Below, piece after piece: positions 15,497 to 24,426 of a stretch of 34,834 nt of DNA. The stretch spans positions 1 to 34,834 of the forward strand of contig CAITLA010000171.1 in the NCBI GenBank assembly GCA_903893135.1, given 5' to 3'. The stretch's first letter is position 1, and the number at the start of each line of letters is the position of its first letter. A program made the translations under genes and the position numbers. The notes below the pieces were generated by a model. That model ran no database searches. It saw only the letters and a list, made by a program, of their open reading frames with translations, and was not told the DNA's origin. The DNA is from an uncultured Syntrophaceae bacterium (GTDB lineage Bacteria > Desulfobacterota > Syntrophia > Syntrophales > UBA2185).

Positions 15497-16261
15497 TCAT
15501 CCTTTTCCGAGCCAGGTGAAACTTTCCTTTTCCACTGCTGATTGATCCACATTCAGTCTGCCGACTTCCGCAAGTGCGGACTCCATCATGGGAGGCGGCC
15601 CGCATAGATAGAAGGATGCCTCTTTAGTGGCCCCGTGCCTTTTTAATATTTGTCCACTCAAGCGGCCCTTCTCATAGAAGACACCGGGGTACTCTTGCCG
15701 GTAGTAGCCCTCCACATCGTCGGCACGGCTGAGGCAGTAAACTACCCTCAGCGTGAGGTCTCTGGTCATTTCCTGGATCTCATCTGTAGCGAAAACATCT
15801 TCCATGGTCTTATTCACCCAGAAGAGTGTCACAATATTTCCCGCCTTGATATTTCTGAAATGCCGGAGGACGCTCAAGAACGGCGTTACGCCCACTCCCC
15901 CGGCCATCATGACTATCTTCGGCTTATTGTCAATATCCTTGCAGAAGAGGCCGATGGGACCCATGCACTTAACCGGTGTCCCCGTCTTCAGATCCGGGAT
16001 GGCAGAGGTGAATTTGCCCGCCTTCTTAATGGTCAGACGCAGAACGGGATCCTCGGGAGCGCCGGCAATCGAGAACGGGTGCGGATCACTGCATCCATCA
16101 GGACTCATGATGCTGAGGGATGCGAACTGTCCCGCCTTTCTGCGAGCAAACTTCTCGTCAGAGCCTTCAAGATAAAGCGAGTGCGTGTCATGGTTTTCAG
16201 GCACTACCTTGACTACGTTCCAGGTGTTCTTTTTGAGTTGATCGGCATTGTTTGTGTTCAT
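15497..16261 (-). CDS. FAD/NAD(P)-binding oxidoreductase (ferredoxin reductase-like)
   Basis: A 254-residue cytoplasmic flavoprotein of the ferredoxin-NADP reductase superfamily. FAD-binding part: the HPFSIAG motif about 61-67. NAD(P)-binding part: AGGVGVTPFLS about 120-130 and CGPPPMM about 220-226. It has no additional iron-sulfur domain, so it must pass electrons to or from a separate carrier. The ATG at 16261 has AAAGGA nine bases upstream; a TTG at 16279 is rejected. It lies 34 bases after pgm on the same strand and may be the last gene of the pgi-pgm unit, although no metabolic link is obvious. Partner and direction of electron flow are unknown. Confidence 0.85.
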   Translation of the reverse strand: MNTNNADQLKKNTWNVVKVVPENHDTHSLYLEGSDEKFARRKAGQFASLSIMSPDGCSDPHPFSIAGAPEDPVLRLTIKKAGKFTSAIPDLKTGTPVKCMGPIGLFCKDIDNKPKIVMMAGGVGVTPFLSVLRHFRNIKAGNIVTLFWVNKTMEDVFATDEIQEMTRDLTLRVVYCLSRADDVEGYYRQEYPGVFYEKGRLSGQILKRHGATKEASFYLCGPPPMMESALAEVGRLNVDQSAVEKESFTWLGKG

Positions 16262-16295
16262 CCTATAATATCCTTTCAAATTCTTTCGGATGTCC

Positions 16296-17981
16296 TCAGG
16301 TTTTCCCTTCCGGAGAAATCGTTTCTGTGCAAGCAGCCTTCAAAGCGCCATTGACTATGGTCTGGGCTTCCTCCAGAATCAGCTTTAGATGGTCCTTTCC
16401 ACGGAAGCTCTCGACGTAGATCTTGTAGATGTCTTCCGTTCCTGATGGGCGCGCGGCAAACCAGCCGCTTTTGGCAATCACCTTTACGCCGCCGATAGGA
16501 GCACCATTGCCCGGCGCATGGGTAACTATGTACTGGATTTTTTCGCCGGCCAGATCTGTGAATGGAACCTGATCGGCTGAGAGTTTTCCCAGCGCCTTCT
16601 TCTGCTCCGGCGTGGCAGGTGCATCAACCCGGTCGTAGAAAGGATCGCCCAACTCACGCGCGAGGTCGCTGTATATCTCGCCTGGGTCACGTCCCATCCG
16701 GGCGGTAATCTCCGCCGCAAGAAGGACCGAGATGATCCCGTCTTTGTCCGTAGCCCATACCGTGCCGTCACGTCTGAGAAATGACGCGCCCGCGCTTTCC
16801 TCACCCCCGAAGCCGAGGGAACCTGCAAGCAGCCCGTCCACGAACCACTTGAAGCCGACGGGCGTCTCGTAGAGCTTCCTTCCCAGCTTTGCGGTGACAC
16901 GATCGATCATCTCACTGCTCACCAGGGTCTTGCCCACCGCCGCATCTGCGCGCCATCCGGGCCTATGCTGGAAGAGGTAGTGGACCATTACCGAAAGATA
17001 GTGATTGGCCGGAAGCAATCCTGCGCTACGCGTGACAACCCCGTGCCGGTCATGATCCGTATCGCAGGCGAAGGCAATATCGAAGCGATCCTTCAAACCG
17101 ATCAAACGCTGCATAGTGTAATGAGATGACGGGTCCATGCGGATGCGGCCGTCCCAATCAAGCGTCATAAAGCGGAAGGTCGGATCAACTGCGTCATTTA
17201 CGATAGTAAGGTTCAGTCCATAGCGTTCCGCAATCGGCCTCCAGTAATTGACCCCGGCGCCGCCGAGGGGATCTACGCCCAGGCTGATTTTAGCGTCGCG
17301 AATGGCGTCCATATCGATAACATTGCATAGATCATCGACATAGGCCCGGATATAATCGTGCCGGTGTGTCGAGGAAGCGCGAAAGGCCTTCTCAAAGGGA
17401 ATTCGTTTGACACCTGTGAGGCCGCTTGCGAGAAATTCGTTTGCCTTTGCCTCTATCCAGCCCGTGACAGCGGGCTCCGCCGGCCCGCCTTCCGGGGGAT
17501 TGTATTTGAAGCCGCCGTCTTCAGGCGGATTATGAGATGGCGTGATTACAATGCCGTCGGCGAGGCCTTTCTTGCGCCCGCGGTTGTACGTGAGAATCGC
17601 ATGGGAAATAGCCGGAGTCGGTGTGTATTCATTTCCCTCGGCAATCATGACGTCCACCCGGTTTGCCGCAAGCACCTCCAGGGCAGTCTGAAACGCGGGC
17701 ACAGAGATCGCGTGGGTGTCTATACCGATAAATAGTGGGCCATTGCTCTTGTGCTGTTTGCGGTACAGGCAGATGGCCTGTGTAACGGCGAGGATATGCG
17801 CTTCGTTGAAGGAATTTTCAAAAGGGTTGCCGCGATGCCCCGAGGTGCCAAAGGCGATCTGCTGCGCAGGAATAGATGGGTCGGGCGTCTCTTTATAATA
17901 GGCAGTAATGAGCTTGGTCACATTGACGAGCATGGAAAGCTCTGCGGGCTTCCCCGCCCTTGGATTCGCTTTCGCCGTCAT
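16296..17981 (-). CDS. pgm: Phosphoglucomutase, alpha-D-glucose phosphate-specific
   Basis: A 561-residue enzyme interconverting glucose 1-phosphate and glucose 6-phosphate, the link between glycolysis and glycogen or cell-envelope sugar synthesis. Seen: GTSGHRG (45-51), the phosphoserine loop TPSHNPP with Ser149, the metal-binding loop with DTDHDRHG, the substrate loop GGEESAG, and the phosphate-binding RPSGTED near the C-terminus. Length suits the bacterial Pgm family (about 546). Its ATG overlaps the pgi stop by four bases (ATGA), so the two are translationally coupled, which suits two enzymes sharing glucose 6-phosphate. Confidence 0.96.
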   Translation of the reverse strand: MTAKANPRAGKPAELSMLVNVTKLITAYYKETPDPSIPAQQIAFGTSGHRGNPFENSFNEAHILAVTQAICLYRKQHKSNGPLFIGIDTHAISVPAFQTALEVLAANRVDVMIAEGNEYTPTPAISHAILTYNRGRKKGLADGIVITPSHNPPEDGGFKYNPPEGGPAEPAVTGWIEAKANEFLASGLTGVKRIPFEKAFRASSTHRHDYIRAYVDDLCNVIDMDAIRDAKISLGVDPLGGAGVNYWRPIAERYGLNLTIVNDAVDPTFRFMTLDWDGRIRMDPSSHYTMQRLIGLKDRFDIAFACDTDHDRHGVVTRSAGLLPANHYLSVMVHYLFQHRPGWRADAAVGKTLVSSEMIDRVTAKLGRKLYETPVGFKWFVDGLLAGSLGFGGEESAGASFLRRDGTVWATDKDGIISVLLAAEITARMGRDPGEIYSDLARELGDPFYDRVDAPATPEQKKALGKLSADQVPFTDLAGEKIQYIVTHAPGNGAPIGGVKVIAKSGWFAARPSGTEDIYKIYVESFRGKDHLKLILEEAQTIVNGALKAACTETISPEGKT

Positions 17982-19633
17982 GATCGCCCTCCTTTGAGTC
18001 TGCGATAGCGCCGGATGAGAGCGTTCGTCGAGGAATCATGCTTGAGTTGCGGATCCTTAACGCTTTCCAGCTCAGGGATGATCCGTGTTGCCAGGACCTT
18101 GCCGAGTTCGACACCCCATTGATCGAAGGAATCAATATTCCAGATTGCGCCCTGGACGAAGACGCTGTGTTCATAGAGCGCAACCAGCTTGCCGAGTGTC
18201 TCCGGATCAAGCCTTTCTGCGAGTACGGTATTGGTCGGGCGGTTGCCCTCAAAGACGCGATGCGGCGCCAGCCCCTCCGGCGTGCCTTCTTTTCTGACCT
18301 GGTCCTCAGTTTTGCCGAAGGCCAGCGCTTCGGTCTGGGCAAACAGGTTCGCCATGAGCACTTCATGATGCCGGCCGATGGGATTCAACGTCCGACAGAA
18401 TCCGATGAAATCGCACGGGATCAGTTTCGTTCCCTGATGGATCAGCTGATAGAACGAATGCTGGCCGTTCGTGCCCGGCTCGCCCCAGTAGATCGGCCCC
18501 GTCTGGTAGTTGACTGCGGCGCCGTTTACCGTCACGCGCTTGCCGTTGCTTTCCATAGCCAACTGCTGGAGGTATGCGGGAAAGCGCTTGAGGTACTGGT
18601 CGTATGGCAGGACGGCAACGGTCTCCGCACCGAAGAAATTATTGTACCAGATAGAGAATAGCGCCATGAGCACCGGCAGGTTCTTCTCGAATGGCGCGGT
18701 GCGGAAGTGTTCGTCCATCGCGCGGAAGCCGGCGAGCATGGCCATGAAGTTCTCCTGGCCGATGGCTGTCATTGTCGAAAGACCGATGGTCGAGTCCATG
18801 GAGTAGCGGCCGCCCACCCAGTCCCAAAACCAGAACATGTTCGCCATGTCGATGCCGAACTTCGCCACCTCCTCGGCGTTGGTCGAGACAGCCACGAAGT
18901 GGCGGGCCACAGCCTTTTCGTGATGCAGCGCCTTTAGCGCCCATGCACGTGCGGTGTGCGCGTTAGCCATCGTTTCCAGGGTTGTGAAAGTCTTCGAACA
19001 AATAATAAATAATGTCTCTTCGGGGTTGAGATCGCGGGTGGCTTCTTCGAAGTCCGTGCCATCCACGTTGGAGACGAAACGGAAGGTCAACTCCCTTTTG
19101 CTGTAATGCTTCAGCGCCTCGTAGGCCATGACAGGGCCGAGATCGGAGCCTCCAATGCCGATGTTGACGATACTGTGGACAGGTTTCCCGGTGTATCCCA
19201 TCCACTCGCCGCTTCTCACCCGCTCTGAAAAGACAGCCATCTTGTCAAGAACCGCGTGCACCTGCGGCACGACATCGACGCCGTCGACCACAATCTGCTC
19301 GCTCTTAGGCGCCCTTAAGGCAATGTGAAGAACTGCCCGGTTCTCCGTGACGTTGATCTTCCGGCCCTGAAACATGGACTCTATGCACTCACGGATGCCG
19401 CACTCATTGGCGAGATTTACGAGGAGCTTTATCGTCTCATCGGTGATACGGTTCTTTGAGTAGTCGAGGTAAAGGCCGGCGCCTTCGGCCGCGAGTCGCC
19501 TTCCGCGGGTGCGATCATCGGCAAATAGCGATCGCAGATGCACATTGCCGATTTTCTTGTAATGCTCCGCGAGTGCCTTCCATGCCGGGCGTCTCGTCAA
19601 GGTTTTTGCAACGGGTGTTCTTTTCTTCGTCAT
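17978..19633 (-). CDS. pgi: Glucose-6-phosphate isomerase
   Basis: A 551-residue enzyme interconverting glucose 6-phosphate and fructose 6-phosphate in glycolysis and gluconeogenesis. Typical elements are present: [16 protein letters not shown], the sugar-phosphate loop SKTFTTLET, signature [14 protein letters not shown], the MESNGK region with the catalytic glutamate, [15 protein letters not shown] with the ring-opening histidine, and [11 protein letters not shown] near the C-terminus. The ATG at 19633 has GAGGA eight bases before it; a GTG at 19648 lacks a site. First gene of the pgi-pgm unit. The intergenic stretch to the divergent UbiA gene (about 230 bases) is AT-rich and should hold both promoters. 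Confidence 0.96.
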   Translation of the reverse strand: MTKKRTPVAKTLTRRPAWKALAEHYKKIGNVHLRSLFADDRTRGRRLAAEGAGLYLDYSKNRITDETIKLLVNLANECGIRECIESMFQGRKINVTENRAVLHIALRAPKSEQIVVDGVDVVPQVHAVLDKMAVFSERVRSGEWMGYTGKPVHSIVNIGIGGSDLGPVMAYEALKHYSKRELTFRFVSNVDGTDFEEATRDLNPEETLFIICSKTFTTLETMANAHTARAWALKALHHEKAVARHFVAVSTNAEEVAKFGIDMANMFWFWDWVGGRYSMDSTIGLSTMTAIGQENFMAMLAGFRAMDEHFRTAPFEKNLPVLMALFSIWYNNFFGAETVAVLPYDQYLKRFPAYLQQLAMESNGKRVTVNGAAVNYQTGPIYWGEPGTNGQHSFYQLIHQGTKLIPCDFIGFCRTLNPIGRHHEVLMANLFAQTEALAFGKTEDQVRKEGTPEGLAPHRVFEGNRPTNTVLAERLDPETLGKLVALYEHSVFVQGAIWNIDSFDQWGVELGKVLATRIIPELESVKDPQLKHDSSTNALIRRYRRLKGGRS

Positions 19634-19806
19634 CGTCTTTGTCCTCACAAGTAGATGCTATTCCGGTTTGAGAATTACCAAGAGCATTGATGAAGCTAAT
19701 TATTATGTACCAAATATTTTTTATTAAAAATAGAAAAATCAGCAATCGGGAAACAACTGATTTATCCCCGCATAATGCCTTAATTTATGTCTCCGTAAAA
19801 TATGTA

Positions 19807-19834
19807 TTGAAAAAGTACAAGATTACTTTAACAT
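19807..19834 (+). promoter_or_regulatory. Candidate sigma-70 promoter of the UbiA-family gene
   Basis: TTGAAA (19807-19812) and TAACAT (19829-19834) are separated by 16 bases, about 27 bases before the ATG. Both elements match consensus moderately; the surroundings are AT-rich. It is the best candidate in the divergent region. Confidence 0.35.
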
Positions 19835-19861
19835 TAATGATAAGAGACGAGGTCACCTGCA

Positions 19862-20821
19862 ATGCCGCTCAAGATGAAATTAGTACGGAAAGACGGGAAG
19901 CCCTTAGGCAGCGTCGGCACATGGATTCAGGCGTTCCGCCTGCATTACGTGCCCACCAGCATCTTCCCTGCCCTCCTGGGAAGTGTCATCGCGTGGGCGG
20001 CATTAGGGAAATTCAATTTATTGTATTTTGTCCTAGTCATCATCGGCGTGACGGTGCACCACATAGGCCTCAACATGATCGACGATGTCTTTGATTATCT
20101 CCATGCCGTGGATCGCTCGCACGGTAAACAGAAGAATCCCTATACAGGAGGGAGCGGGGTTCTGACGGGCGGACTCCTTCCCGCCGACTACGTATTGGCG
20201 GCAGCGATTATCTGTTATCTCATAGGAATCGCCATAGCCATCTGCCTGACCATCCTGGTCGGCTGGCCAGTACTCTTATTCGCGGCCATTGGCGTTTTTT
20301 CCTCTGTTTTCTACACCATGCCGCCCATTAGGTACGGCTACCGGGGCTTCGGCGAATTGAGCCTGCTCATCAATTTCGGCCCTGTCATCTGTCTCGGTGC
20401 CTTCTACGTGCAGACGCGATCGATTGCCTGGGAACCCTTTATCATTTCACTTGTCCCCGGTTTTCTCATGTGGTCCATGATCGTCATCAACGAGATACCC
20501 GATTATGAGGAGGATCGCGAGGCAGGCAAGCTGAACCTCGTTGCCCGTCTGGGGAAAAGGCAGGGTGTAATATTATATGTTGCTGGACTGGTTTGCGCTT
20601 ACGCTACCGTGTTCCTGTCGGCTTCCTTTGGAGTCACCTCATTTGGTGTCCTACTGGGGCTTCTCACATTGCCAGTTGCATACGATTCATTCCGAATACT
20701 AAATAAGAATTACATGGATAAAATAAAAATGGCCCCCGCTAACCTCGCCACAATAAAAGTGCATGCCCTAACACTTTCCTGTCTTATCATAGGGTATCTG
20801 GCAACGGGAGTTTTGTCGTAA
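19862..20821 (+). CDS. UbiA-family prenyltransferase (MenA-like)
   Basis: A 319-residue integral membrane protein with about eight helices. UbiA-family enzymes attach a prenyl chain to an aromatic or other acceptor. The first aspartate-rich motif is NMIDDVFDYLHAVD (N71 to D84); the second lies in INEIPDYEEDREAGKLNL, about 205-222, followed by ARLGKRQG. The overall pattern is nearest to 1,4-dihydroxy-2-naphthoate prenyltransferases of menaquinone synthesis, but no other men gene is nearby and the acceptor cannot be fixed. GAGGT lies eight bases before the ATG. Single gene, divergent from pgi. Confidence 0.85.
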   Translation: MPLKMKLVRKDGKPLGSVGTWIQAFRLHYVPTSIFPALLGSVIAWAALGKFNLLYFVLVIIGVTVHHIGLNMIDDVFDYLHAVDRSHGKQKNPYTGGSGVLTGGLLPADYVLAAAIICYLIGIAIAICLTILVGWPVLLFAAIGVFSSVFYTMPPIRYGYRGFGELSLLINFGPVICLGAFYVQTRSIAWEPFIISLVPGFLMWSMIVINEIPDYEEDREAGKLNLVARLGKRQGVILYVAGLVCAYATVFLSASFGVTSFGVLLGLLTLPVAYDSFRILNKNYMDKIKMAPANLATIKVHALTLSCLIIGYLATGVLS

Positions 20822-20926
20822 AAAGTTTCTGCCGGTCTGCCACCTTACCAGTTAGCCGATTTCAGCTACTTACTCTTCAGTATCTAAGATTTATCACGAC
20901 TACAGGCTGGCCGAACCATGGTGTGA

Positions 20927-21349
20927 TTAAGCGGGTTCCAATGACAGTTTGATCCTTTTTCCGTCAATCTCAAGAGTGGTCTTGGAAAAGGTATATTTAC
21001 GGATTATCTTGCCATCCTTGAAATGCATCACGTCGACACCGCGCCTTCGCTCAGGCTTTCCCCGGTATCCTTTTTCACCTGAAGGCCAGTCCAGGGTCCA
21101 CTGGAAAAGAACTTTTTGATTGCCCTCATCAATGAAGGTGTCTTCTTCGGTGAAGCGGAAACCACCATGATTCTTGAACCACGGATCCCAGGCCTGGTGG
21201 ATCGCCTTCTTGCCCTGTGCTTTGCCGCCCGTCCAGTTTTCGAAGATGGCGTCCTCGTGAAAGAGGTCCATGACCCTGTCGAGATCATGAGCATTCCAGG
21301 CCTCATACCACCGGGCCAGAGCATTTCTGATTTCCTTTGCGGTAAGCAT
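20927..21349 (-). CDS. SnoaL-like/NTF2-fold protein
   Basis: A 140-residue protein with a cone-shaped NTF2 fold typical of the SnoaL-like group: WYEAWNAHDLDRVMDLFHEDAIFEN at the N-terminus, a central FQWTLDWPSG strand, and RRGVDVMHFKDGKIIRKYTF near the C-terminus. Such proteins include small isomerases, dehydratases and many of unknown role; no catalytic set can be read here. GGGGAGG lies nine bases before the ATG. The next gene on the same strand (21403 onwards) is upstream of it, with about 50 bases between. Confidence 0.8.
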   Translation of the reverse strand: MLTAKEIRNALARWYEAWNAHDLDRVMDLFHEDAIFENWTGGKAQGKKAIHQAWDPWFKNHGGFRFTEEDTFIDEGNQKVLFQWTLDWPSGEKGYRGKPERRRGVDVMHFKDGKIIRKYTFSKTTLEIDGKRIKLSLEPA

Positions 21350-21402
21350 AAATCTCTTCCTCCCCGTAACGCATTGACAAGGGCTGGAGATGAAACAGGC
21401 CC

Positions 21403-21788
21403 TTACTTTTTACCCACAGGCTTTACCTTTTCTGATTCATATTTCATTCTATCCGTATCCATTGGACGATAGCTTTCATCTTTGTAGTTGTAGAATTTTT
21501 CAATAATAACGGAAATGTTGCCGGTAAGTGCACTGAATACGAGAGAAACTAACGCTATTATGAGCAGCCAGAAGAGAGTCCTTCTTCTTCTTTTTTTTCT
21601 TCTTCTTCTATCTTCCCCTCTTCTATCTTTTCTTCTTCTATCTTCTCCTCTTCTATCTTCCCCTCTTCTATCTTCTCTTCTTCTATCTTTTCCTCTTCTA
21701 TCTTCTCCTCTTCTTTCTTCCTCTTCTTCTTTATATAATCCCATATTACTGCTTCTTTAACGATGTTTTGCTCGACCTGCGAGTCCAC
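21403..21788 (-). CDS. Low-complexity membrane protein split over two frames
   Basis: Two overlapping frames together look like one gene. The first (GTG at 21788, MDSQVEQNIVKEAVIWDYI) runs into seven EE[E/G]KI repeats and ends at 21558 as GLSSGCS. The second carries, after the repeats, a membrane helix TLFWLLIIALVSLVFSALTG and a charged tail ending at 21403; alone, from an ATG at 21744, it reads as arginine-rich repeats. One extra A in the A8 run (T at 21591-21598 on the plus strand) would join the sensible N-terminus to the helix. The frame also extends upstream of the GTG (YGNSQFDFNLTT) with no clear ribosome site. It may be phase-variable, decayed, or a sequencing slip. Function unknown. 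Confidence 0.45.
21600..21735. repeat. 15-base tandem repeat tract (purine-rich on minus strand)
   Basis: About seven tandem 15-base units of the form GAAGAGGAGAAGATA on the minus strand. Units vary between GAG, GAA and GGG at the third codon, giving a higher order of three units (45 bases: EEEKI-EEEKI-EEGKI). One strand is pure pyrimidine over long runs. Whole-unit gain or loss preserves the frame, but the adjacent A8 run does not. Confidence 0.75.
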
Positions 21789-22055
21789 AGTGGTCAGGTT
21801 GAAATCGAATTGAGAATTACCATATGTAAACAGTACTTTTCACAGTGGGAACGAGTTGCTCAACAGAGGTCTTCTATGTCCTGAAAGAAGCCCAGGTGCT
21901 GATTGAGCAATGGCTGTTGAAATACAGCACTATGGGATCTCACATCTCGTTAAAATATCACCCCTTGGCACCGAAAGCCCGGTTGCACTGAGAAACAAAA
22001 AAAAGAATCACTATAATTTTACAGGTGGTACATGTTTCGGGGGGTAGGTCAGTGT
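21789..22055. other. Unassigned stretch between two small membrane protein genes
   Basis: On the minus strand short open pieces occur in different frames, including one that leads into the GTG at 21788. None is long enough to identify. It may be the decayed 5' part of the repeat-bearing gene or an old insertion scar. No promoter or terminator was recognised. Confidence 0.3.
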
Positions 22056-22352
22056 TCAGCGTTCGCGAAGTGCTTTTCTGACTTTTTCCATTATCCCTTT
22101 GTCGTTCGCGATTCCATACTTCTTCTCGATTCCATCACGATCCTCGTCGGTCAACTTTCGTCCCAAAGCCCTCTCTGCCTCCGTAACAATGGCGCTATTG
22201 ATTATTCCCTGTTCAAAATCAGGAATCTTCCCGACGAGAAAAAATAAGATCCCCGCGATCAGGAAGCACACGATCGTCAATACCCCGCAGAGCATCATGG
22301 TTTTTTTGAGGGATCTTTTTGATTTCCTTTTTCTTTTCCTGACGTAAGGCAT
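22056..22352 (-). CDS. Small single-helix membrane protein, unknown function
   Basis: A 98-residue protein. The first 18 residues are very basic (RKRKRKSKRSLKK), then one membrane helix about 19-42 (MLCGVLTIVCFLIAGILFFL). An acidic, helical soluble part follows, containing LTDEDRDGIEKKYGIANDKG. The basic N-terminus should stay in the cytoplasm and the C-terminal part lie outside. An AAGGAA lies upstream of the ATG at rather long spacing. No family is recognised. Coding character and composition suggest a real gene. Confidence 0.55.
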   Translation of the reverse strand: MPYVRKRKRKSKRSLKKTMMLCGVLTIVCFLIAGILFFLVGKIPDFEQGIINSAIVTEAERALGRKLTDEDRDGIEKKYGIANDKGIMEKVRKALRER

Positions 22353-22504
22353 AAGGACGCGCTTCCTTTTTAACGTGTCCGAAACGAGAGAGGACTCGCA
22401 ATCCTTTTTTGCAAGGGAGAGATTGAATTGATAAGGATTGCTTTTTTACGGTCGAAGTATATGAAAATGTCTCTTGTGTGTCAAGAAACAATAGACACAA
22501 GATG

Positions 22505-22537
22505 GTTAGGCGCTAACAACATTTCAGATTGAAATGT
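22505..22537. repeat. Two adjacent short palindromes
   Basis: GTTAG-GCG-CTAAC (22505-22517) is followed one base later by ACATTTCA-GAT-TGAAATGT (22519-22537), an 8-bp perfect stem with a 3-base loop. Neither is followed by a T-run, so they are not simple terminators. They lie in the 380-base gap between divergent genes and may be regulator sites for the GDSL gene downstream. The rest of the gap shows nothing assignable. Confidence 0.35.
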
Positions 22538-22733
22538 AGCGTGGACAGTAAAAAATAAGGATTAACGCTTACAGGAAGTATTCAGTTATGCTCAATAAAG
22601 ATTTTTAGATCTAAAGTGCTCGGTCATATAGCTTTCTTTGGCAGTTCCCAATCGCATAACTTCTGAAATGATGATATTGTGCTTGAGTACCGCGGCATGA
22701 AGCGGCGTTCTATACACCTTATGGTGAAATGCG

Positions 22734-23360
22734 ATGATCACGAAAAGAAAAACGTTGCTGGTTTTCGGTCTGCTGACCATCATGGCAATGGCTGTCCTGA
22801 TAGCTTGCTCTTCCGGCGCCAAGTCACCCCGCCTTGCCAAGGATGCAGTCATCCTTGCATTTGGTGACAGCCTGACCTTCGGAACCGGGGCCACTCTTAC
22901 AGAAAGCTACCCGGCGATCCTGGAAAGTCTGGTCGGTCGGCGGGTGGTTAATTCCGGGGTTCCGGGAGAGGTAACAGGTGAAGGGTTATCTCGTCTACCA
23001 GGAGTGCTTGAGAGAGAGAAGCCTGCACTCCTGATTCTTTGCCACGGAGGCAATGACCTGCTACGTCGTTTGGATCAGAAGCAAACCGCCAACAACTTAC
23101 GGGCAATGATTCGTTTAGCGCGGGCGCGGGGGATAGCTGTTGTTATCATCGCGGTACCGACTCCGGGTATTGCTCTTTCACCCCCGCCCTTTTACCGAGA
23201 GACAGCCGCGGAAATGAAGATTCCTTTAGAAGAGAATGCCTTGACCATGGTGCTGTCAGATGGCGCCCTCAAGTCTGATTATATTCATCCAAATGCCGCA
23301 GGATACCGTAGGCTGGCCGAGTCGATTGCAGCCCTTCTAAAGAAGAGCGGTGCGGTCTAG
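22734..23360 (+). CDS. GDSL-family esterase/lysophospholipase lipoprotein (TesA-like)
   Basis: A 208-residue SGNH hydrolase. The N-terminus KRKTLLVFGLLTIMAMAVLI followed by AC with Cys25 is a lipoprotein signal, so the mature protein should be anchored on a periplasmic membrane face. Catalytic blocks: GDSLTFG with Ser46 (block I), Gly in NSGVPGE (block II), GGND with Asn107 (block III) and SDYIHPN with Asp182/His185 (block V). TesA-like relatives hydrolyse acyl esters, thioesters and lysophospholipids. GGTGA lies before the ATG. Transcribed alone. TesA of E. coli is periplasmic but not a lipoprotein, so the anchor is a difference. Confidence 0.9.
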   Translation: MITKRKTLLVFGLLTIMAMAVLIACSSGAKSPRLAKDAVILAFGDSLTFGTGATLTESYPAILESLVGRRVVNSGVPGEVTGEGLSRLPGVLEREKPALLILCHGGNDLLRRLDQKQTANNLRAMIRLARARGIAVVIIAVPTPGIALSPPPFYRETAAEMKIPLEENALTMVLSDGALKSDYIHPNAAGYRRLAESIAALLKKSGAV

Positions 23361-23448
23361 TAACCCCGATTGAGGGACGATAACAGTAGCGTAGAGCGCT
23401 GGCACGGGAGCTTTGTCATAACAGGTTTCATTTGAGATCTACTTCCCA

Positions 23449-23495
23449 AGCAGATATCAGCCGTAGAGCTTCTTCAGCAGCCAGGCGGTCCTTTG
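23449..23495. repeat. 47-bp direct repeat, copy 1
   Basis: This stretch matches 24380-24426 at 45 of 47 positions in the same orientation, and a CTTCCCA heptamer precedes both copies. Copy 2 is the 3' end of the iron-sulfur flavoprotein gene; copy 1 is a detached duplicate lying 931 bp away, beyond the hypothetical gene at 23504-24247. Confidence 0.85.
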
Positions 23496-23500
23496 ACCTA
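23457..23500 (-). pseudogene. Detached 3' end of a flavoprotein gene
   Basis: The minus strand encodes GQRTAWLLKKLYG followed by a stop, nearly identical to the last residues (GQRTAWLMKKLYG) of the iron-sulfur flavoprotein at 24388-24954. Homology stops directly next to the stop codon of the hypothetical gene at 23504. It is either the tail of a lost tandem paralog or the displaced original gene end after insertion of the intervening segment. Confidence 0.7.
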
Positions 23501-23503
23501 CGA

Positions 23504-24247
23504 TCATGCAGCGGATGAAACCGTCTGAATCGGCTGGATATGGTGCACTTCAATAGCGACCAAGGTTGGTCCCGGCATGGGCCTGTTGCCGAACAGCAGC
23601 GGCAAAACCCGCCTCCGTGTCGGAGCCTTGATCCCGCCGAATGTCCGGTAATCTTCACAGAGATGGGCCGCGTGTGCCCAGTTGCCAACGACCTCTGCTG
23701 TGTAATCGAGACGTCGCAGCAAAAGCTTTTCATCAAAATAGAAAATCTGGTGTTTGGAGTGGGTAGGGATGTCTTCAGGAAAGGTTACGCGCAGTCGCCT
23801 GAACGGAGACAATTCTCCTGGTAGCGGTTCGAGCTCTTCAACGGTAAAACCTTTGCGCATGAGCAGAAATGGTGTTGTAAGATAGTTCCATGTCGCATAG
23901 CCGGCAAAGTAGATAAAATCAAGATCGTCCCAAAAAAACTGGTGCCTGAGCCCTCTGAATGCATTTCGTGGGGTCTTGCGCCGCACTAAAATTTTCCCAC
24001 TGTTATCGACAATGCGGACCTCGTCGTTGCCGATAAGCTCTGCAGTTTGGCCCGGCTGTGGGTAATCGAAAAAAGTGAATCGGGATTCGCGGGTATAGGC
24101 CCACATGCGAACGTGCCTTAAAACCGGTCTTCGCTTTACGGTGAACAGGAACCCGCCCGCAGAAATTTCGGCATCGAGCGCTTCAAGACTTTGCCAGTAG
24201 TCCCTCCCGCCGTGAGCTTCGAATATTTCCTGTAGTATTTTCATCAT
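23504..24247 (-). CDS. Hypothetical protein bracketed by direct repeats
   Basis: A 247-residue soluble-looking protein, rich in aromatic residues and arginine, without signal peptide or membrane helix. Visible stretches include GGRDYWQSLEALDAEISAGG, FTFFDYPQPGQTAELIGNDE, DLDFIYFAGYATWNYLTTPF and LRRLDYTAEVVGNWAHAAHL. The alternating hydrophobic pattern suggests a large beta-sheet fold of lipid-carrier or lipocalin kind, but I cannot name a domain. Two adjacent ATGs (24247, 24244) lack a clear ribosome binding site. It lies between 47-bp direct repeats that copy the 3' end of the next gene, so it may have arrived as a small insertion. Coding is convincing; function unknown. Confidence 0.7.
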   Translation of the reverse strand: MMKILQEIFEAHGGRDYWQSLEALDAEISAGGFLFTVKRRPVLRHVRMWAYTRESRFTFFDYPQPGQTAELIGNDEVRIVDNSGKILVRRKTPRNAFRGLRHQFFWDDLDFIYFAGYATWNYLTTPFLLMRKGFTVEELEPLPGELSPFRRLRVTFPEDIPTHSKHQIFYFDEKLLLRRLDYTAEVVGNWAHAAHLCEDYRTFGGIKAPTRRRVLPLLFGNRPMPGPTLVAIEVHHIQPIQTVSSAA

Positions 24248-24379
24248 TTTCAGAGAGATTATATATGAGTATAGCTCTATCGAACATGTTTAACAACCAG
24301 ATTCTATCATTAAAGCTGCAACGTTAATTGGAGCGACCTGAGCTGTAAGGCTTTTTTTCAAGATCGCCAATCTTCCCAG

Positions 24380-24426
24380 AGCAGATATCAGCCGTAGAGC
24401 TTCTTCATCAGCCACGCGGTCCTTTG
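24380..24426. repeat. 47-bp direct repeat, copy 2 (gene 3' end)
   Basis: Covers the last codons and stop of the iron-sulfur flavoprotein gene plus eight bases beyond. It is the partner of 23449-23495, with two mismatches. A direct repeat at a gene 3' end with a foreign-looking segment between the copies resembles the attachment sites left by integrative elements, although no integrase is present. Confidence 0.8.

Noticed and set aside
19668-21820. TTGAGAATTACCA found both near 19669 and near 21805
   Set aside because: A 13-base match is expected by chance in a window of this size, and flanks show no further similarity.
22505-22580. Resemblance to an integron attC site (GTTAGGC next to GCTAACAA)
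   Set aside because: Only one core-like junction is seen, without the matching distal arms, integrase or cassette array.
23399-23414. TGGCACG suggesting another sigma-54 promoter
   Set aside because: The -12 part is out of register by one base and no plus-strand gene follows.
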